A stretch of 64,000 bases of DNA, taken from assembly GCA_947502815.1 (NCBI GenBank), contig CANNBH010000001.1, forward strand, positions 2,514,818-2,578,817. Direction: 5' to 3'. Shown here piece after piece: positions 60,213-64,000 of the stretch (position 1 is its first letter; the number at the start of each line of letters is the position of its first letter). The position numbers were made by a program, and so were the translations under genes. The stretch comes from an uncultured Erythrobacter sp. Its GTDB lineage: Bacteria > Pseudomonadota > Alphaproteobacteria > Sphingomonadales > Sphingomonadaceae. The notes under the pieces were generated by a model, which was not told the DNA's origin, made no database searches, and was given only the letters and a program-made list of their open reading frames with translations.

Positions 60213-62450
60213 ATGCGCCTCTTGCTTACCCTTCTTGCCCCACTCTTTGTCTTGCTGCTGGGAAACACTGCCCACGCACAAGAAGGTCCATGGCGGATCA
60301 GTGAGGCCAATGGATCGGTCGTCATCCTAAGCGATGGTGAGCGCAAGGCCGCGCGCGCTGGGACCGTTTTGGCCAGCGGAGAATCCGTGCAAACCGGCGA
60401 GCGGTCAACCGCAGTCATTGTGCGCGGGCGCGAATTTGTAACCGTTCGGCAAAACTCTCGCATTCAAATACCCGCAGCGCGGCGCGAACGCTCGTTAATC
60501 CAAGTTATTCAAGATTATGGCAGCGCGCTGTTCAACATTGGCCGTCAGCCTGATCCGCATTTTGGTGTAGAAACCCCATACCTTGCCGCTGTGGTAAAAG
60601 GCACGACCTTTTCGATCACGGTTTCCGACGAAGGTGCCGTGTTGCAAGTGACCGAGGGCGCTGTTGAAGCGGCCACTTTGGATGGCGGCGCGCGCGAGTT
60701 GATTGAGCCGGGCGACGTGGCGATGATCGCCGCGAGTGATGCGCTGCGGATGGTGGTTGAAGGCGACACGCGCCGGGTGATCGATTCCCCGGCCCGCCCT
60801 GCCGCTGCTCCGGCGGCTGCGACAACACCAGCCGCACCGACCCCAACCTCGGCCACAACTACGGAAACACCGGCGCCTGCCGTCCCCGCGGTAGCGCCAG
60901 TCAGCGCGGTGCAGGCAACGCCATCAGCGAACGTCGTGGCGCTCACATCAAGTTCGGCTTTGACCAACACACAGGTTGCATCAACGCCTGCAGTGCAACG
61001 CATTTCGGCCACCATTGTCAGCGAGCCGGGGGACCTCGGAAATCTGTCGAGCGGGTTTGTTAGCGGCTCCAACGAAATCGGTGCCTCTGCTATTGTAGCC
61101 GATACCGCAGCGCGGGATTCTCGGGTTCAAGCAGCGGTTGCTGCAGCCGTAACCACCAGCCTTTCCTCGGGCACAAATACCGCTGCCACTGGCGCAAATT
61201 CTGGCACCGGCTCTGGGGCGGTTTCAGGCGCAGTTCCAACCGTGAATCCCAACGCCGGCTCTGGCGGCCTTGGAGGGCTGGTCTCTGGAGGCGGCACAGC
61301 GGGGTCTGACTTTGGAACCGGCACCGGAACCGCGAGTGGCAGCGGCGATCAGGGCGATACTGGCGGTGCATCCGGTGCGCCTGTTCCGGGTAGCGGCATC
61401 GATGCTGGTCTTGTTGGGCCCAATGGCGGCACCGGCAACGGCGGCGCCAGCACAATTGATGTCGATATCGGCGGGGTGATTGGCGTTGATGGCGGAGCCG
61501 ATAGCGGCGGCGTGATTGGTAGCGGCGGCGACCCTGCTGATACAGGCGGCGACGACGATGGCGACGGCAACAACGGCAACGGCAACTCCGACGGCAACGA
61601 CCCAAGCAACCCCGGAAACGGTAACCGCAATGGAAACGGCAATGGAAACGGCAACGGCAACTCCGGCGGCGACGACGATGGCGATGGCAACAACGGCAAT
61701 GGCAACTCCGACGGCGACGATCCAAGCAATCCCGGTAACGGAAACGGAAACTCCGGAGACGACGACGATGGCGACGGAAACAACGGCAACGGCAACTCCG
61801 ACGGCGACGATCCAAGCAATCCCGGTAACGGAAACGGAAACTCCGGTGACGACGACGATGGCGACGGAAACAACGGCAACGGCAACTCCGACGGCGACGA
61901 TCCAAGCAATCCCGGTAACGGAAACGGAAACTCCGGTGACGACGACGATGGCGACGGCAACAATGGCAACGGCAATTCCGACGGCAACGATCCAAGCAAC
62001 CCCGGAAATGGCAACGGGAATGGCAACGGGAACGGCAACGGCAACGGCAACAATGCAAGTGGCGGCGACGCTGCGCCAATTTCAGATGGCAACAGCGGCA
62101 GCCGCTTTAGTCTGATCCAAGGTATTATCGCCGCCCTGATCGACCGCTTGGTCAACAGCGATTTTGGCGTTGATGATGACGAGATGGATCGCAGTGGTAG
62201 CAGCGACGAAAGCGACGATGAAGACGACGACGATGATCGTGATGACAATCGCTCCAATGGCGGCGTGAAATTCGCAAGCTTCGATCCAGACATTTCTGGC
62301 AATGGCGGCGGATATGTTGGCGGTATCAACAACGATGTGGGCACCGTGCAAGACAGCGGCGCAGCCGGTATCGTCGATCGGTTTGAAGACACCCGCTATC
62401 GGGAAGACCGGATCAGAGGCGAAGACCGCATCAGGGATGAACTGCCTTAA
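60213..62450 (+). CDS. Secreted FecR-domain protein with Asp/Gly/Asn-rich repeats
   Basis: A 745-residue protein. ATG 60213 has GGAG at normal distance and opens a signal peptide ('LLLTLLAPLFVLLLGNTAHA'). A FecR domain follows (about 27-185, 'VQTGERSTAVIVRGREFVTVRQNSRIQIP', 'VETPYLAAVVKGTTFSI', 'VLQVTEGAVEA'). Next is an Ala/Pro/Thr linker, then Gly/Ser-rich sequence, then five repeats of a 30-residue unit (GDDDDGDGNNGNGNSDGDD + PSNPGNGNGNS; positions 61551-62040), and a tail with an acidic run ('DESDDEDDDDDRDDNRS'). DxDGDG patterns suggest calcium binding. It lies 12 bp upstream of the CHASE2 gene and is divergent from a TPS transporter. It may be an adhesin or a structural surface protein. 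Confidence 0.85.
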   Translation: MRLLLTLLAPLFVLLLGNTAHAQEGPWRISEANGSVVILSDGERKAARAGTVLASGESVQTGERSTAVIVRGREFVTVRQNSRIQIPAARRERSLIQVIQDYGSALFNIGRQPDPHFGVETPYLAAVVKGTTFSITVSDEGAVLQVTEGAVEAATLDGGARELIEPGDVAMIAASDALRMVVEGDTRRVIDSPARPAAAPAAATTPAAPTPTSATTTETPAPAVPAVAPVSAVQATPSANVVALTSSSALTNTQVASTPAVQRISATIVSEPGDLGNLSSGFVSGSNEIGASAIVADTAARDSRVQAAVAAAVTTSLSSGTNTAATGANSGTGSGAVSGAVPTVNPNAGSGGLGGLVSGGGTAGSDFGTGTGTASGSGDQGDTGGASGAPVPGSGIDAGLVGPNGGTGNGGASTIDVDIGGVIGVDGGADSGGVIGSGGDPADTGGDDDGDGNNGNGNSDGNDPSNPGNGNRNGNGNGNGNGNSGGDDDGDGNNGNGNSDGDDPSNPGNGNGNSGDDDDGDGNNGNGNSDGDDPSNPGNGNGNSGDDDDGDGNNGNGNSDGDDPSNPGNGNGNSGDDDDGDGNNGNGNSDGNDPSNPGNGNGNGNGNGNGNGNNASGGDAAPISDGNSGSRFSLIQGIIAALIDRLVNSDFGVDDDEMDRSGSSDESDDEDDDDDRDDNRSNGGVKFASFDPDISGNGGGYVGGINNDVGTVQDSGAAGIVDRFEDTRYREDRIRGEDRIRDELP
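61551..62040 (+). repeat. Tandem 90-bp coding repeats in the FecR protein gene
   Basis: Repeat units begin at 61551, 61671, 61761, 61851 and 61941 (GACGACGATGGCGACGG and following). The first is 120 bp long because of extra Asn-Gly codons; the others are 90 bp and nearly identical in DNA sequence, which points to recent expansion by slippage or recombination. Confidence 0.92.
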
Positions 62451-62462
62451 TCGGCAGCATGC

Positions 62463-64000
62463 ATGTTCAAGAAACTACCATCCATTCTCTTTCGAGGGAC
62501 AGTGGCGCGAATATGCATTGCCTGCGTTCTGGCGCTTTCCATTGCGTTTGCCGCTGGCACTGGGGCTTTTCAACCGGTTGAAAACAGCCTGCGAGTGGCA
62601 GGGTTTGAGTTTTCCAAAAAGCCAGCAAGCGGCCAAATTCACGTCGTTGAAATGGACGCCGCCAGTTTGGAAGCGATCCAGCAATGGCCTTGGTCGCGCA
62701 CTCACTATGCCGCAGTGGTGGCGCAGCTTGATGCCGCAGGCGTCCGTTCAATCGGCTTCGACGTTGATTTTTCCAGCGCCTCCAATGCCGCAGCGGATAA
62801 GGAACTTGCCGAGGCCTTATCCCAGGCCAACGCGCCAATAGTACTCCCAACTTTCGCACAATCAGAGAGTTTTCGCAGCGAACGCATGTTGGACGTGCTT
62901 CCCATCGCGCCTCTGCGTGAGCATACCCAGATGGGTTCCGTTTCAATAGTTCCCGATCCCGATGGGTTCGTCCGCCGGATGCCGCTGGGTACCATTACAA
63001 GCGGCACACCGCGACCATCGCTTTCCGCATATTTCGCAGGGAAAGCTGGGATTGTAGGAGAGAGTTTTCCGATCGATTTCGCCATTGATGCAGGCAGCGT
63101 CCCTCGCCACAGCTTCATCGATATCGAACGCGGCGATTTCAATCCGGCGCAATTCCGCGGAAAGGACGTCTTGATCGGCGCAACCGCGGTTGAAATGGGG
63201 GACCGTTACGCTGTCCCGCGTTACGGCGTGATACCGGGAGTGATCGTTCAGGCGCTGGCAACGGAAACCTTGATTGCCGGACAACCGGTTTATGGTTCGT
63301 GGGAACTGCCGCTTCTGCTCGCTGCGCTCTTCGCAGCCGTCATCTTCGGTTCGCCAACATATCTAAACAGCGTTCTGCGCATGGCCGGTTTTGCCGTCAC
63401 TATGGTGGCGCTGTCCCATTACAGTTACACCGCGTTCCATACATGGTTCGACATTGTTCCGGCGCTCACTCTCATAATCACCTCTGCCATCATGCGGAAC
63501 GTTTTGCTGGGCAGACGACAATATTTAAAGAGCCAGAGACGAGATCGTGAGACTGGCCTGCCCAACGCTATCGCTTTGCGCGCGCACATTGATAGAGCCC
63601 ATCCCGAATATGTTGTGGCAGCGATGCTTGATGAGTTTGACACTCTCAAGGCGGTGCTCAGCGCCGAAGATTTGCCGGTCTTGTTGCGCCGATTGACGGA
63701 TCGCTTGAAGCTTGCAGCGGACAAGCAATTGGTGTGCCGTACAGATGATCGTATGCTCGCATGGAGCACCCCGTCGCAATTGTTCGAAGTTGAGGAGCAG
63801 CTGGCGAGCTTGCGCGCTCTTATGCTCAGCCCGATCGAAATTGGCGGTCGGCGCTTTGATGTCCCGCTGACATTTGGTGTGGCCGATGCGCGGCATGATC
63901 GCGCCATCGCCAACGCCGCCCATGCGGCCAACGCGGCGCACCGCGCAGGGGACAAATGGCAGTTGCACGAGGCGGATCGCAGCCAGCATCTTGAACAGCA
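62463..64000 (+). CDS. CHASE2-domain sensor with degenerate GGDEF domain (3' truncated by window edge)
   Basis: The frame from ATG 62463 is open to the end of the window (512 codons so far). After one membrane helix ('ICIACVLALSIAFAAG') comes a periplasmic CHASE2 domain (about 40-275: 'IHVVEMDAASLEAIQQWPWSRTHYA', 'VRSIGFDVDFS', 'FRGKDVLIGATA'). About three helices follow ('LPLLLAALFAAVIFG' and next), then a cytoplasmic region starting 'RDRETGLPNAIAL', the opening of a GGDEF domain. At the place of the GGDEF loop it has 'RTDDRMLAW', so cyclase activity is unlikely. An EAL or other output domain may follow beyond the window. It lies 12 bp after the FecR gene and is surely cotranscribed. Confidence 0.85.
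   Translation, partial: MFKKLPSILFRGTVARICIACVLALSIAFAAGTGAFQPVENSLRVAGFEFSKKPASGQIHVVEMDAASLEAIQQWPWSRTHYAAVVAQLDAAGVRSIGFDVDFSSASNAAADKELAEALSQANAPIVLPTFAQSESFRSERMLDVLPIAPLREHTQMGSVSIVPDPDGFVRRMPLGTITSGTPRPSLSAYFAGKAGIVGESFPIDFAIDAGSVPRHSFIDIERGDFNPAQFRGKDVLIGATAVEMGDRYAVPRYGVIPGVIVQALATETLIAGQPVYGSWELPLLLAALFAAVIFGSPTYLNSVLRMAGFAVTMVALSHYSYTAFHTWFDIVPALTLIITSAIMRNVLLGRRQYLKSQRRDRETGLPNAIALRAHIDRAHPEYVVAAMLDEFDTLKAVLSAEDLPVLLRRLTDRLKLAADKQLVCRTDDRMLAWSTPSQLFEVEEQLASLRALMLSPIEIGGRRFDVPLTFGVADARHDRAIANAAHAANAAHRAGDKWQLHEADRSQHLEQ

Noticed and set aside
61551..62040. Possible CRISPR array (regular near-identical repeats)
   Set aside because: The period is 90 bp with no unique spacers, the repeats are in frame within a coding sequence and continue its protein pattern, and no cas genes are present.
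61090..62392. Long minus-strand open frames rich in Arg/Cys/His or in Ser/Pro/Leu
   Set aside because: They are antisense images of the Asp/Gly/Asn repeats in the FecR gene; composition follows from the repeat, with no start signal.

Overview
The window reads as a moderately GC-rich alphaproteobacterial chromosome, most likely Sphingomonadales and probably close to Erythrobacteraceae. The support is the combination of chpT of the CtrA pathway, a TorF-type porin, a DUF3297 gene, a TauE/SafE plus TIGR02186 pair, a marine-type proteobacterial sortase with its VIT-VWA target, and an alphaproteobacterial RNase P RNA. Nothing looks like a plasmid, phage or insertion sequence. The sequence is dense chromosome with housekeeping genes (ugd, rnpB, rluD, rpoH, clpX, clpP, tig, der, bfr, pyrB, sppA, eda and two tRNAs) set among envelope and accessory loci.

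Layout. 1-1.6 kb: the end of a type I periplasmic-binding-like protein and a small gene read in three successive frames. 1.6-7.9 kb (minus strand): HerA-like ATPase, TIGR02186 protein, TauE exporter, and an NfrA-like/NfrB-like pair. 8-18 kb: nhaA, a glyoxalase, a TorF porin, a PPP phosphatase, ugd, a trypsin-like autotransporter and a TspO-like membrane protein. 18.2-24.8 kb: rnpB, aqpZ, AmpD-like amidase, chpT, a JAMM peptidase, rluD, rpoH, a P-loop kinase and an XRE regulator. 25-31.7 kb: VIT-VWA sortase substrate and sortase, mtgA, a zinc CDF exporter, ECF sigma / RskA anti-sigma, and a secreted fasciclin protein. 31.7-42.4 kb: DUF2806, clpX, clpP, acyltransferase, amidase, tig with a histone H1-like tail, tRNA-Leu, DUF3297, der and DUF2721. 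42.4-54.5 kb: bfr/bfd with Fur-like boxes, a putative lipoprotein, DUF418, two SPOR-domain proteins flanking a ParA/RHH pair, a catalytically dead dihydroorotase with pyrB, sppA and tRNA-Val. 54.6-64 kb: a SASA-type esterase with a recently duplicated module, eda, and a two-partner-secretion transporter divergent from a FecR repeat protein and a CHASE2/degenerate-GGDEF protein that runs off the end.

The loci most likely to hold something new are: the TPS transporter / FecR repeat protein / CHASE2 cluster at the right end; the ParA-RHH-SPOR cluster with 14-bp iterons and a CtrA-like box; the sigK-rskA-fasciclin arrangement; the trigger factor with a lysine/alanine/proline tail; and the sortase pair. 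Functional names come from reading motifs by eye. No database search was possible.
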